A stretch of DNA of 64,000 nucleotides, taken from RHLJ01 sp965242845 (GTDB lineage Bacteria > Bacteroidota > Rhodothermia > Balneolales > Balneolaceae). The position numbers and the translations under genes were made by a program. Below, in pieces: positions 45,099-53,423 of the stretch. The stretch covers positions 310,001-374,000 of the forward strand of contig CBDETC010000003.1 in the NCBI GenBank assembly GCA_965242845.1. Direction: 5' to 3'. Numbering within the stretch: the stretch's first letter is position 1; every line of letters starts with the position of its first letter. Below the pieces are notes generated by a model. That model was not told the origin of the DNA and searched no databases. It saw only the letters and a program-made list of their open reading frames with translations.

Positions 45099-46072
45099 CC
45101 GTACAGGAGCTCGGGAAAGGGATCAGGTCAGGAAAACGAAGGCACCTGGCAAAAGCGATTACACTAATCGAGAGTACCAGACAATCTGATCAAAAAAAAT
45201 CGAGAGAACTATTAAACTCACTCACTGGAAAGTATGATACCATACGGGTGGGAATCTCGGGAGTGCCCGGAGTTGGTAAAAGCACCTTTATCGAAGCTCT
45301 TGGGAATGAATTAATTGAAAAAGGATTAAAAGTAGCCGTTCTGGCTGTTGATCCCAGTAGTCCAAGTTCTGGGGGAAGTATTCTTGGAGATAAAACTCGA
45401 ATGGAAACTCTTTCAAATAAAGAGCACGCATTTATTCGCCCATCACCGACTTCCGGAACCTTAGGTGGGGTAGCTCAAAAAACAAGAGAAGCAATGCACC
45501 TTTGCGAGGCAGCTGGTTATGATGTGATCCTCGTAGAAACTGTAGGAGTAGGGCAGAGTGAATTTGAAGTGGCTTCCATGGTAGACTGTTTTTTGGTAAT
45601 GATGCTGCCTGGAGCTGGTGATTCGTTACAAGGAATAAAACGCGGTATTCTCGAAATAACAGATGTACTGGTCATAAATAAAGCAGATGGAGATCAAAAG
45701 AAATTAGCTAAACGAGCAAGAGGGGAATATGAACACAGTTTTCATCTACTCAGGCAAAAGTACGAAGGTATTGATGTAAAAATTGCTTCTACCAGTTCTC
45801 TCGAAAAAAAAGGTATCTCTGAAGTATGGGAGTTGATCGAAATATTCATAAGTGAGCTAAAAGAGAAAAGCATATTCGATCATAATAGAAACAAGCAAAA
45901 TATCGCCTGGTTTAAACGTCTGGTAGAAGACGAATTACTGAGACACCTTTGGAGCACATCAAAAAGAAAGGAAGAAGCTAAAGAGTTGGAACAAAGAATC
46001 ATCAAGAATGAAATTTCTCCTTCTTCCGCTGCGTTCGAGATGATTTCAAAAGCTCTAAGTCATCTTAAATAA
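45095..46072 (+). CDS. meaB: Methylmalonyl-CoA mutase-associated GTPase MeaB
   Basis: G3E-type GTPase that guards cofactor loading and repair of the mutase. Walker A is GISGVPGVGKSTFIEAL, the second block is VDPSSPSSGGSILGDKTRM, DVILVETVGVGQSE is switch/Walker B, and VINKAD is the guanine motif. 325 residues. Its start overlaps the mutase stop (ATGA), the usual mcm-meaB coupling. Confidence 0.95.
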   Translation: MTVQELGKGIRSGKRRHLAKAITLIESTRQSDQKKSRELLNSLTGKYDTIRVGISGVPGVGKSTFIEALGNELIEKGLKVAVLAVDPSSPSSGGSILGDKTRMETLSNKEHAFIRPSPTSGTLGGVAQKTREAMHLCEAAGYDVILVETVGVGQSEFEVASMVDCFLVMMLPGAGDSLQGIKRGILEITDVLVINKADGDQKKLAKRARGEYEHSFHLLRQKYEGIDVKIASTSSLEKKGISEVWELIEIFISELKEKSIFDHNRNKQNIAWFKRLVEDELLRHLWSTSKRKEEAKELEQRIIKNEISPSSAAFEMISKALSHLK

Positions 46073-46075
46073 AGA

Positions 46076-46110
46076 AGCCCACCTCTTGTTTGAGATGGGC
46101 TCCGTTTTTT
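46076..46110. terminator. Terminator between meaB and amylase genes
   Basis: AGCCCAcCTC pairs with GAGaTGGGCT around a short loop. TCCGTTTTTT follows on the plus strand and an AT-rich stretch on the minus side, so it can stop both converging genes. Confidence 0.85.
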
Positions 46111-46125
46111 GGTCAGGATAAGTAA

Positions 46126-48516
46126 CTACTTAATTAGGGTCATTCTCTTATTTATAGTCTGACCATTATACGTTAGCGTATAGATATAAATACCACTTGC
46201 AACGTTCGATGCATCCCATGCTAAGGTATGCTCTCCAGCATTAAACACTCGGTTAGCAAGGCTGGATACTAGTTGGCCCGTCGAGTTGTATATGTTAAGA
46301 GATACCATTCCGTTTTCAGGGATACTGAATGAGATGTTTGTGCTTGGGTTAAATGGATTTGGATAGTTGTCATATAGAATAACTGATTCCGGCGCATCAT
46401 TATCCTCTGGTTCATTCCCAACCCTAACAGCTCCTTTGCTTTTTGGAAGGCTGGTAGTGAATTCACTGGCTGGGACATAAACCGCGTAATCCCGGGCTCC
46501 TGCTTCAACATATACACGACCATCAGAATACACATAGGTACTATCGTCGGTTTCGACATTTACCAGGTATGAATCAGCCCAGATATCAGTTCCGGTAGTA
46601 TGATCAACCCAGAGTCCTTTGGTTGAAGAGCTGTTATCGTTAATCACAATAATTGCTCCCGTCTTGGTGCCATTACCGTTTCTTCGCGCTACATAAACGT
46701 CGGCTGCATCCGCTGATGGGTATGGGTTCCCATCCGCACTGAGGACCTCAGTTGTTCCACCGAGATAGTTTTTTCGAATATGGATCAGGTTATCTATGTC
46801 ATCTCTTAGGCTAGATGGTGCCTGAGTGGTATAAGAACTGCTATGTGCATCTTCTTGTAATGTTCCATAATAATGGGAATAAAAGACGGTCGGGCGACCT
46901 TCATGAGTTAAGGTGTAGGCATAGGCCATATCCCAATCACTGAATACCCACTTATCGTGCTCTTTCCCGGTATCATGGTTATCCACGAAAGTAACTACAC
47001 TGGTTCCCGAGAGTGAGTAGCCTCCTGAGTTTCTGATCATTCCTGCATGATCGAGAGTAGCAGTGATATCGGCTGTTCCGGCAGTATTATTTACTATTTC
47101 ATTCAAAGAGAATTTTAGCGGGAAGTCGAAAGCGTCAACATCTGCTCCGGTTGTGGTTGCAGTTGTAACCGTAGATGTACCATTAGTTACATTAGTAACC
47201 CAGGAATGTATGGATGAAGCATTTCCCCAGTATTCACCTACAATAAATCGCTGGCTGCCACTGAGAAGAGGAAGGTTATTGACCCAGTCTGCTACAAAAG
47301 TCTCCTGGAATCCACGAACGAAATCTAGTCGAAAGCCATCGAATCCGATTTCATCGGCCATCCAGTAGCCCCAGTCTTCAAGACGAGTTACTACAGTGGC
47401 GTCATAGGTATTCAGGTCGTTACCAAAAAACTTGGTATTGGTAATGATCTCATCATTTCCGGGGTATCCCAGCCAGTCATTACTGTCTACAGGATGAAAA
47501 TGATTGTGATTCCATGAGTAATTAGCCTCACCCGTTCCGGTATGAGTAACATAAGAAACTCCGGTAGCGGTATGGGCTTCTAGGGTTGTACTGGCAAGGT
47601 TTGATCCACTAAACCAGATTGCTGAAGGGTAGTACCCATTGTTTTGATCAGCCCATTGCCATTCCCAGCTTCCCCCTGAATCGGTTCCTTCCTTTCTGGC
47701 AGTTAGCTGAATGACAATATCCGCAGAGCTTGATAAGGTGATTTCATACTCGTCAATATCTCCCGACGAATTAATATGTCCACGTACTGTGGTACCGGAA
47801 GAAGAAACGGTATTGTAATTACCACCTCCATTATTGTTTTCGGATTCCCAAACCGTGGTAGTGGAAGCACCTCCTCCTGTCCAGTCAATCATTACATCGT
47901 AACCTCGCTGTGTATAGCTCGCTCCGAAATCCAGATTATAACCCGATATCTGAATGTAGTAAGTACCAGCAGCGGCACTGGGGATAACCCAGGTTATTTC
48001 ATTGGTTGGATAGGATTGGTATTGAGTTCCGTTTATATAGGCTTCATCAAATACATACTGTTTTACATCAGGATTCGACTCCATATCATTCGAAGAACCA
48101 TAATAGTCTCCATCAGTGTACATATGATTCAGAACCATATCCGCATAAACCTCAATGCCATTATTATGCATTGAATCGATCATGGCTTCCAGCTCAGCTC
48201 GGCTGCCAAATCTGGTTTCAGTGGTTCCCTTTTGATTATAGTTACCAAGATCATAGTGGTCGTAAATCCCGTAACCCATATCATATATTCCAAAATTACC
48301 CTTAGAAGGGGAGGGGATCCACATTCCTGTAAATCCGGCATCCGAAAGGCTCTTGGATTTGCTCGCCAGTGAGTCCCACCAGCTTCCATTAAAGTTAGAT
48401 GCATCTACAGGAACATCCCAGTAAAACGCCTGCATCATTACATCATCTTGTGCTTGGCTAAAATTTGAGAAGCTTAACATAATTACTAATAGCATTCCCA
48501 GTTTTATCTCTTTCAT
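46126..48516 (-). CDS. Secreted alpha-amylase (GH13) with T9SS sorting domain
   Basis: 796 residues. The signal peptide ends FSQAQ; the GH13 barrel follows, with ADMVLNHMY (region I), GFDGFRLDFVRGF (nucleophile about D398), RFIVGEYWG (acid/base about E428) and FVDNHDTGK (about D515). Residues about 160-330, inside domain B, hold an extra beta-domain (TYYIQISGYNLDF ... DIDEYEITLSSSADIVIQL) of PPC-like type, which is unusual in an amylase. The C-terminal T9SS domain YPNPFNPSTNISFSIPENG ... RMTLIK directs outer-membrane export. A perfect LacI/CcpA-type operator lies about 31 bp before the start. Confidence 0.92.
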   Translation of the reverse strand: MKEIKLGMLLVIMLSFSNFSQAQDDVMMQAFYWDVPVDASNFNGSWWDSLASKSKSLSDAGFTGMWIPSPSKGNFGIYDMGYGIYDHYDLGNYNQKGTTETRFGSRAELEAMIDSMHNNGIEVYADMVLNHMYTDGDYYGSSNDMESNPDVKQYVFDEAYINGTQYQSYPTNEITWVIPSAAAGTYYIQISGYNLDFGASYTQRGYDVMIDWTGGGASTTTVWESENNNGGGNYNTVSSSGTTVRGHINSSGDIDEYEITLSSSADIVIQLTARKEGTDSGGSWEWQWADQNNGYYPSAIWFSGSNLASTTLEAHTATGVSYVTHTGTGEANYSWNHNHFHPVDSNDWLGYPGNDEIITNTKFFGNDLNTYDATVVTRLEDWGYWMADEIGFDGFRLDFVRGFQETFVADWVNNLPLLSGSQRFIVGEYWGNASSIHSWVTNVTNGTSTVTTATTTGADVDAFDFPLKFSLNEIVNNTAGTADITATLDHAGMIRNSGGYSLSGTSVVTFVDNHDTGKEHDKWVFSDWDMAYAYTLTHEGRPTVFYSHYYGTLQEDAHSSSYTTQAPSSLRDDIDNLIHIRKNYLGGTTEVLSADGNPYPSADAADVYVARRNGNGTKTGAIIVINDNSSSTKGLWVDHTTGTDIWADSYLVNVETDDSTYVYSDGRVYVEAGARDYAVYVPASEFTTSLPKSKGAVRVGNEPEDNDAPESVILYDNYPNPFNPSTNISFSIPENGMVSLNIYNSTGQLVSSLANRVFNAGEHTLAWDASNVASGIYIYTLTYNGQTINKRMTLIK

Positions 48517-48547
48517 TTTTTCTCCTTGTTTTGTGACTCTTTTATTA

Positions 48548-48561
48548 TGTAAGCGCTTTCA
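48548..48561. promoter_or_regulatory. LacI/CcpA-type operator upstream of the amylase gene
   Basis: TGTAAGCGCTTTCA fits every position of the catabolite-response consensus TGWNANCGNTNWCA and is a near-palindrome. It lies 32 bp upstream of the amylase start (minus strand). LacI-family sugar regulators use this core widely; the regulator here is not in view. Confidence 0.6.
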
Positions 48562-48907
48562 TTTTTAGTTAAAAAAAACGCTATCTACATGAGTACGCCC
48601 AGAGCAAAATGTTTCAAAATTTATAGTTTTATGGATTTACACTTAAGATTTTAGGGGAAAATTGTTTGACAAATACCCTCCGACAAAAAAATAGAAGCAG
48701 ATAATTTTAACAGATAAGGTATATCTAGTTCCCTAACTTTCAGATCGAAACTGCGGATCATTCAAGGAGAGCTTTCCATTTCAAAAGCAGTAGATGAGAT
48801 GTTAGAAAGAGACTAAATGATTTTTGGAAAATCTAACTTTTTAGTAGTAAAAAAGCGCTTACAGTTGTATATTTTCCTTCCGCTGAAATCCCGAACATAG
48901 ATATAGA
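48562..48907. other. Intergenic region between amylase and acyl-CoA dehydrogenase
   Basis: About 390 bp lie between the two divergent genes. It is AT-rich and holds two operator-like sites (reported separately). A plus-strand frame near 48712-48817 is open and coding-like (LRIIQGELSISKAVDEMLERD), but has no start and no identifiable family; it may be a gene remnant. No other structure stands out. Confidence 0.4.
48850..48863. promoter_or_regulatory. LacI-type operator upstream of the acyl-CoA dehydrogenase gene
   Basis: AAAAAGCGCTTACA is the reverse complement of TGTAAGCGCTTTTT. It shares the 11-base core GTAAGCGCTTT with the site before the amylase gene and lies 44 bp before ATG 48908. The centres of the two sites are about 302 bp apart, so they could be bound together by a looping repressor or independently. 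Confidence 0.5.
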
Positions 48908-50071
48908 ATGAATCAAGTAGAACAATTTCTTCCCCCTTTAACTCAGCTCACCGAAGATGAACAAATGCTCAAGGAAGCAGCGGCCGATTTTGCAAAGAGC
49001 TCTATAGCACCATTAGTGCATGAAATGGATGAACAGGCAAAATTGGATCCAGGCCTAATTAAAGAATTTTTTGAAATGGGTCTCATGGGAATTGAAATTC
49101 CAGAAAGGTACTCAGGAGCTGGTGGTACTTTTATGATGTCGATTGTGGCCATTGAACAAATTTCTCGAGTTGATGGATCGGCAGGTGTATTTATGGATGT
49201 ACAGAATACACTCGTTAACAATGCATTTATTCGATATGGATCTGACGATATCAAAGAACGTTATCTTCCACAGTTAGCCACGGAAAAAGTTGGGGCTTAC
49301 TGTTTGTCTGAAGCTGGATCAGGGAGCGATGCCTTTGCACTTAAAACCACAGCTAAAGAAACAGATAGCCACTTTATTCTAAATGGCTCCAAGCTTTGGA
49401 TTACCAATGCCAATGAAGCAGATATCTTCCTGGTATTTGCCAATGTTAATCCTGAGCTAGGGTACAAAGGTATCACTGCTTTTGTTGTTGAACGTGGCAT
49501 GGAGGGCTTCTCCGTTTCTAAGAAAGAGAATAAGCTAGGTATCCGGGCCAGTTCTACCTGCGAAATTTTGTTAGAAGACTGTAAAGTGCCCAAAGAAAAC
49601 ATTCTTGGTGAGTATGGAAAAGGGTATAAAGTAGCCATCGAGACATTAAATGAAGGTCGTATTGGTATTGGCGCTCAAATGATTGGAATTGCTCAGGGAG
49701 CCTTTGATGCTACCATTGATTATGTGAAGGAAAGAAAGCAATTCGGAAAAGCTATTTCTGATTTCCAGGGAGTTCAATTCCAGCTATCACGAATGGCAAC
49801 GGATATTGAGACCGCTCGTTTGTTGGTTTACAACGCAGGAAGAATTAAAGAAGCAGGTCAGCCTTTCCTTAAAGAAGCAGCCATGGCCAAGTTCTATTCT
49901 TCTGAGGTTGCCGAAAGAGTTTCATCTATGGCTATCGATCTCTTTGGAGGCTATGGATACGTTAAAGAATATCCTGTCGAAAAATTTTACCGTGATGCAA
50001 AGATCGGTAAGATTTACGAAGGTACAACGAACATGCAGCTGAGCACTATTGCGAAGTTGCTACTTCGATGA
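48908..50071 (+). CDS. Acyl-CoA dehydrogenase
   Basis: FAD enzyme of beta-oxidation, probably short-chain acyl-CoA dehydrogenase/Bcd type (387 residues). It shows AYCLSEAGSGSDAFALKTTA, W-I-T-N-A (WITNANEAD), GIRASSTCEILLEDCKVP and FGGYGYVKEYPVEKFYRDAKIGKIYEGTTN; the catalytic glutamate lies in the last block (YEGT). It works with FadI/FadJ in the same pathway. A LacI-type operator lies in its promoter region, and a strong terminator follows. Confidence 0.93.
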   Translation: MNQVEQFLPPLTQLTEDEQMLKEAAADFAKSSIAPLVHEMDEQAKLDPGLIKEFFEMGLMGIEIPERYSGAGGTFMMSIVAIEQISRVDGSAGVFMDVQNTLVNNAFIRYGSDDIKERYLPQLATEKVGAYCLSEAGSGSDAFALKTTAKETDSHFILNGSKLWITNANEADIFLVFANVNPELGYKGITAFVVERGMEGFSVSKKENKLGIRASSTCEILLEDCKVPKENILGEYGKGYKVAIETLNEGRIGIGAQMIGIAQGAFDATIDYVKERKQFGKAISDFQGVQFQLSRMATDIETARLLVYNAGRIKEAGQPFLKEAAMAKFYSSEVAERVSSMAIDLFGGYGYVKEYPVEKFYRDAKIGKIYEGTTNMQLSTIAKLLLR

Positions 50072-50081
50072 GTGAGTGAGG

Positions 50082-50111
50082 AAGGGGGAGTTTCGGCTCC
50101 CCCTTTTTTAT
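50082..50111 (+). terminator. Rho-independent terminator after acyl-CoA dehydrogenase
   Basis: AAGGGGGAG-tttcgg-CTCCCCCTT followed by TTTTT. On the minus strand it can also stop the converging SUMF1-like gene. Confidence 0.92.
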
Positions 50112-50842
50112 TTCGACCTGGCACATCGGAAGCCTAAATCCGAAGCTCTTACATCGTGAAGAGTACCCGTTCGCCAGTAAGTTCTGGTAGTCGAAGTTTG
50201 TTCCCCAAAACTGCCACCCCTAATAATCCTGATTCCATCGATTTTATGGTTGTGTAGCTGTTCAGGCATACTATAGAACTGGTAAAACTCATCTACCCAC
50301 TCAAATACATTTCCGCTCATATCATAAATACCCAAATCATTCGGAATACGAGTTCCAACCTTAAATGAGAAATTTATATTTGAATCGCGGGTAATTGCAT
50401 ACTGCTTTAAAGAATCAACATTATTGGTACCCGCATATATTTGTTGCTTACCTGCTGAACGTGCTGCATACTCCCACTCTATTTCTGAAGGTAATCGATA
50501 TCCCAGGCTTTCACAGAATGCCAGAGCTTCATCCCATGTAATATTTACAACTGCTCGATTTGCCCTCCCATATCCTCCGTCATCAGGTAATGGAAAACCT
50601 TTCGCTTTCGCAAATTGATCATACTTCTCAAAGGTGGTTTCATATCGACTCAAATAGAATGGCTCTACTTTTACCTCATGAGTAGGTAGTGCATCTGTAT
50701 TTTGTTCTTCAAAAATATCTCCCAGAATAAAAGTACCTCCGGGAATAAAAACCATTTCAGGTTGATAGGGTTTCGGAGTTTTTAGGAACAATGAACATCC
50801 TGAAGTAAGCACTAAAAAAATGATGAATGGGTAGCTTCTCAA
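50108..50842 (-). CDS. SUMF1/FGE-domain lipoprotein
   Basis: 244 residues. The signal peptide ends VLTSGC (lipobox), and the formylglycine-generating-enzyme fold follows: MVFIPGGTFILGD, PFYLSRYETTFEKYDQF, RLPSEIEWEYAAR, MSGNVFEWV, and the final RIIRGGSFGEQ ... LGFRCAR. The family's catalytic cysteine region is occupied by Thr/Trp-rich sequence, so it is unlikely to oxidise cysteine. GldK/GldJ-type structural lipoproteins share this fold and are an alternative role. The start is TTG 50842; no ATG lies near. Confidence 0.82.
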   Translation of the reverse strand: MRSYPFIIFLVLTSGCSLFLKTPKPYQPEMVFIPGGTFILGDIFEEQNTDALPTHEVKVEPFYLSRYETTFEKYDQFAKAKGFPLPDDGGYGRANRAVVNITWDEALAFCESLGYRLPSEIEWEYAARSAGKQQIYAGTNNVDSLKQYAITRDSNINFSFKVGTRIPNDLGIYDMSGNVFEWVDEFYQFYSMPEQLHNHKIDGIRIIRGGSFGEQTSTTRTYWRTGTLHDVRASDLGFRCARSK

Positions 50843-50967
50843 AATTTAATACTAATTAGATAGTATTAGGATAAGATTTTTTTCCGTAAGATGGAATGAA
50901 AGCTAAGTTCTCACAGTTTATAATTGCATGTGTATATCAACTTAGATAAGCTAAGTAATTGATAAGT

Positions 50968-51849
50968 ATGAGTATTTTAAACAAAGAAATTTTAGAACAA
51001 ATAAGAGCTTACTCTAAAGATGAAAGCTCTTTTAATTCTTTACACGAATTATTTTCCGAGCTTGAGGAAAAAGCAGTTGGCTTCAAGTTCCAACTCGAGC
51101 TCCTGGAAAATGCTATTCGGAATGATTACGATTCGATTCTAATCACAGAATTAAATCTCGAAAAGCCAGGGCCAAAGATCGTTTATGTAAATGATGGTTT
51201 TACAGAAATGACTGGTTATCTGCCAGAGGAAGTAATTGGGAAAACACCTAGAATTCTTCAAGGTCCAAAAACAGATCGAGCTATTCTAGACCGGTTGAAA
51301 AGAAGGTTGATCGAAGGCCAGGCATTCTTTGGTCATAGTATTAATTACCGTAAAGATGGCACCGAATTTATAAATCAATGGGATATCCATCCTTTATTTA
51401 ATAAAGATGGAGAAGTAACTCATTGGGTTTCTTACCAACGTGATGTTACTGAGAAGAAGGAGACAGCTAAAGCAATTTTCAATACTGATTTTGATGAGCT
51501 ATTGAGAAGAGCTGAGGAGTTTACGCTCAAGTTCTCATACGGTGAAGATGGACTTTCTATAGTATGTAAATACATCACTGAAGGTTTTGAGGATTTAACC
51601 GGGCTCGATAAAGAAGTCATTTTTAATGAAGGTTTAAGCTCAGTTCTTCACGATGAAGACGCAGAGAAAATAACTTCAGCACTCAAAAGAGCTTTTGAGG
51701 GTGAATCACTTACTGAGTATTGCCGTTACAGAACCTCCGAAGGTGAATATTTATCAGTACTTCAATCATTCAAGCCAATCATGGACGACGATATTGGTGA
51801 AGTAGGATCGGTAAAATCAGTAGCCAAGCTTGAACTAAAAGAAAGCTAA
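50968..51849 (+). CDS. Two-PAS-domain sensor protein without output domain
   Basis: 293 residues with two PAS domains (about 45-165 and 185-290) and no kinase or cyclase part. The first is LOV-like (VNDGFTEMTGYLPEEVIGKT followed by RILQGPKTDRA), but the light-reactive Cys of G-K-N-C-R-F-L-Q is Pro94 in GKTPRILQG, so flavin photochemistry is unlikely. ATG 50968 is chosen over an in-frame TTG at 50959. It probably modulates a partner protein. Confidence 0.8.
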   Translation: MSILNKEILEQIRAYSKDESSFNSLHELFSELEEKAVGFKFQLELLENAIRNDYDSILITELNLEKPGPKIVYVNDGFTEMTGYLPEEVIGKTPRILQGPKTDRAILDRLKRRLIEGQAFFGHSINYRKDGTEFINQWDIHPLFNKDGEVTHWVSYQRDVTEKKETAKAIFNTDFDELLRRAEEFTLKFSYGEDGLSIVCKYITEGFEDLTGLDKEVIFNEGLSSVLHDEDAEKITSALKRAFEGESLTEYCRYRTSEGEYLSVLQSFKPIMDDDIGEVGSVKSVAKLELKES

Positions 51850-51870
51850 TTGATTTCACTTTGAAATTTT

Positions 51871-51902
51871 AAGCCCTGACTTCCAAGTTGGGGCTTTTTT
51901 AT
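51871..51902 (+). terminator. Rho-independent terminator after the PAS gene
   Basis: AAGCCCTGACTT pairs with AAGTTGGGGCTT (two G-U pairs) and a T-run follows. Confidence 0.85.
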
Positions 51903-51919
51903 TTCCGTATATTTCGCGC

Positions 51920-52345
51920 ATGGATATTATTCAAAAGCAGGATCGCATTATAAGGGAATTCAATCTTTTTGAGGATTGGACGGAGCGATATAAGCACATC
52001 ATTAAGTTAGGAACAAAACTTGATCCTCTCCCAGAAGAAGAACACAAAGACGAAAACCTTGTAAAGGGCTGCCAAAGCAAAGTATGGCTTACTGCCTCAC
52101 TAGAAGAAGACAAAATAATTTTCCGAGCAGATAGCGATGCAGCAATTACAAAGGGGCTTGTTTCGCTTATGGTGCGTTTTTATTCGGGGCATACACCTGA
52201 TGAAATCATTCAAACTAATCCTGATTTCATCAGCAAGATTGGAATGGCTCAGCATTTATCTCCAACCCGGGCGAATGGTTTAGCGTCTATGGTGAAACAG
52301 ATGAAGATTTACGCGATGGCTTTCAAATCAAAGTTGTCTGCTTAA
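51920..52345 (+). CDS. sufE: SufE-type cysteine desulfurase sulfur acceptor
   Basis: 141 residues. It accepts persulfide sulfur from the cysteine desulfurase and passes it to Fe-S assembly. The acceptor cysteine is C51 in LVKGCQSKVW, and MAQHLSPTRANGLASM is the family C-terminal block. Its end overlaps the paiB gene on the other strand by 4 bp. No suf operon is adjacent. Confidence 0.93.
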   Translation: MDIIQKQDRIIREFNLFEDWTERYKHIIKLGTKLDPLPEEEHKDENLVKGCQSKVWLTASLEEDKIIFRADSDAAITKGLVSLMVRFYSGHTPDEIIQTNPDFISKIGMAQHLSPTRANGLASMVKQMKIYAMAFKSKLSA

Positions 52346-52965
52346 GAATCGTTTGAAGAAAGGTTTTTCTTCATAATTTCTTTTACTCCCGGGGCAACTG
52401 ATTCATCAATATGATTGATTACCCCTTGTTGATCTTCTTTAGACCGATTCTGATTGAATTTGAATTTCCCTTCGATCTTTGTGACTTCGACTTTGATTCC
52501 AACAATTGCCTTAAGAAGAGCATCAAACTTTTGTTCTCCCTCTTTCATCGACCAGTCTGTTTTGATCTGCGACTCATGGTAATGAGTCAACTCGGTAACC
52601 ATTTTCGCTAATTCATCAGTATCCTCTATGATAGTTGGCACCCCATAGATATGAACTGCTGAGTAATTCCAGGTTGGAACAGTATCTCTTTTTTCATACC
52701 AGGATGGACTTATATATCCATGAGGTCCATGGAAAACGCAAAGTACTTCTTTTGTTTCAGAAATCTCTTCCCAATGTCCGTTAGCTCTTGCAAAGTGAGC
52801 GATTAAAGTACCATGCTCTCCCATGTTTTTATTCAAAATAAATGGCAGGTGAGTTGCTTGAGCTTTTTCTTCATGATTACTGAATAAGATTCCGAAGTTA
52901 TTTTTCTCAATAAATTCGTAAAGGAGATCTTTGTTTTCTTCTTTAAATGAAGAGGGGATGTACAT
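52342..52965 (-). CDS. PaiB-type FMN-binding protein
   Basis: 207 residues of the PaiB/FMN-binding split-barrel family. The opening MYIPSSFKEENKDLLYEFIE, then ATHLPFIL, GPHGYISPSWY and TVPTWNYSAVHIYG are typical. In Bacillus PaiB is linked to regulation of sporulation and degradative enzymes, but most members are uncharacterised. It may bind FMN or haem. It is convergent with sufE. Confidence 0.9.
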   Translation of the reverse strand: MYIPSSFKEENKDLLYEFIEKNNFGILFSNHEEKAQATHLPFILNKNMGEHGTLIAHFARANGHWEEISETKEVLCVFHGPHGYISPSWYEKRDTVPTWNYSAVHIYGVPTIIEDTDELAKMVTELTHYHESQIKTDWSMKEGEQKFDALLKAIVGIKVEVTKIEGKFKFNQNRSKEDQQGVINHIDESVAPGVKEIMKKNLSSNDS

Positions 52966-53023
52966 GGCGAATCTTCAGTTTTCTTTTTAAAGTGATCTTC
53001 GTTTAATTTTTATTCGAAAAAAA

Positions 53024-53046
53024 TGTCCCGGTGTGAAAAGGGTCGT
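53024..53046 (+). promoter_or_regulatory. Candidate ECF-type promoter before the DGPF/ECF42 genes
   Basis: TGTCCC at 53024-53029 and GTCGT at 53042-53046 lie about 40 bp before ATG 53088, in the position expected of an ECF -35/-10 pair. ECF42 factors are usually autoregulated from such promoters. The fit to a consensus cannot be computed here. Confidence 0.3.
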
Positions 53047-53087
53047 TGTTATTTAGATGAACATTAACACATAACCAAGGAGATACC

Positions 53088-53423
53088 ATGAACAAATATA
53101 TGCTAATTCTATTCGAAAGCGACAATGCTTACGACGATTTTTCACCAGAAGACATGCAAAAGGAAATTGAAGTACACGGGCAGTGGATACAAGAACTTGG
53201 AGATCGATATGACTCAGGAGAGCCTCTTCATCCTGAAGCCAAAACTATCATAGGAAAAGATAAGGTAGTTACCGATGGTCCTTTTATTGAGGCCAAAGAA
53301 CTGGTGGGAGGTTTTTACCTAATAAATGCCGAAAGCCTGGATGAGGCTACTGAGATAGCAAAAGGCTGTCCAATATTGAGATTGGGTGGGAAAGTAGAAG
53401 TTCGAGAAATCATGAAGTTCTAG
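53088..53423 (+). CDS. DGPF/YCII-domain protein, partner of ECF42 sigma factor
   Basis: 111-residue YCII/DGPF-type protein with KYMLILFE at the start, VVTDGPFIEAKELVGGFYLI (the T-D-G-P-F signature) and AKGCPILRLGGKVEVREIMKF. Genes of this type lie directly upstream of ECF42 sigma factors across bacteria. AAGGAG lies 7 bp before ATG. Its stop overlaps the sigma-factor GTG start by one base. Confidence 0.93.
   Translation: MNKYMLILFESDNAYDDFSPEDMQKEIEVHGQWIQELGDRYDSGEPLHPEAKTIIGKDKVVTDGPFIEAKELVGGFYLINAESLDEATEIAKGCPILRLGGKVEVREIMKF

Noticed and set aside
48712..48817. Open coding-like stretch between the amylase and acyl-CoA dehydrogenase genes
   Set aside because: No start codon, too short, and no family recognised; kept only as a note in the intergenic entry.
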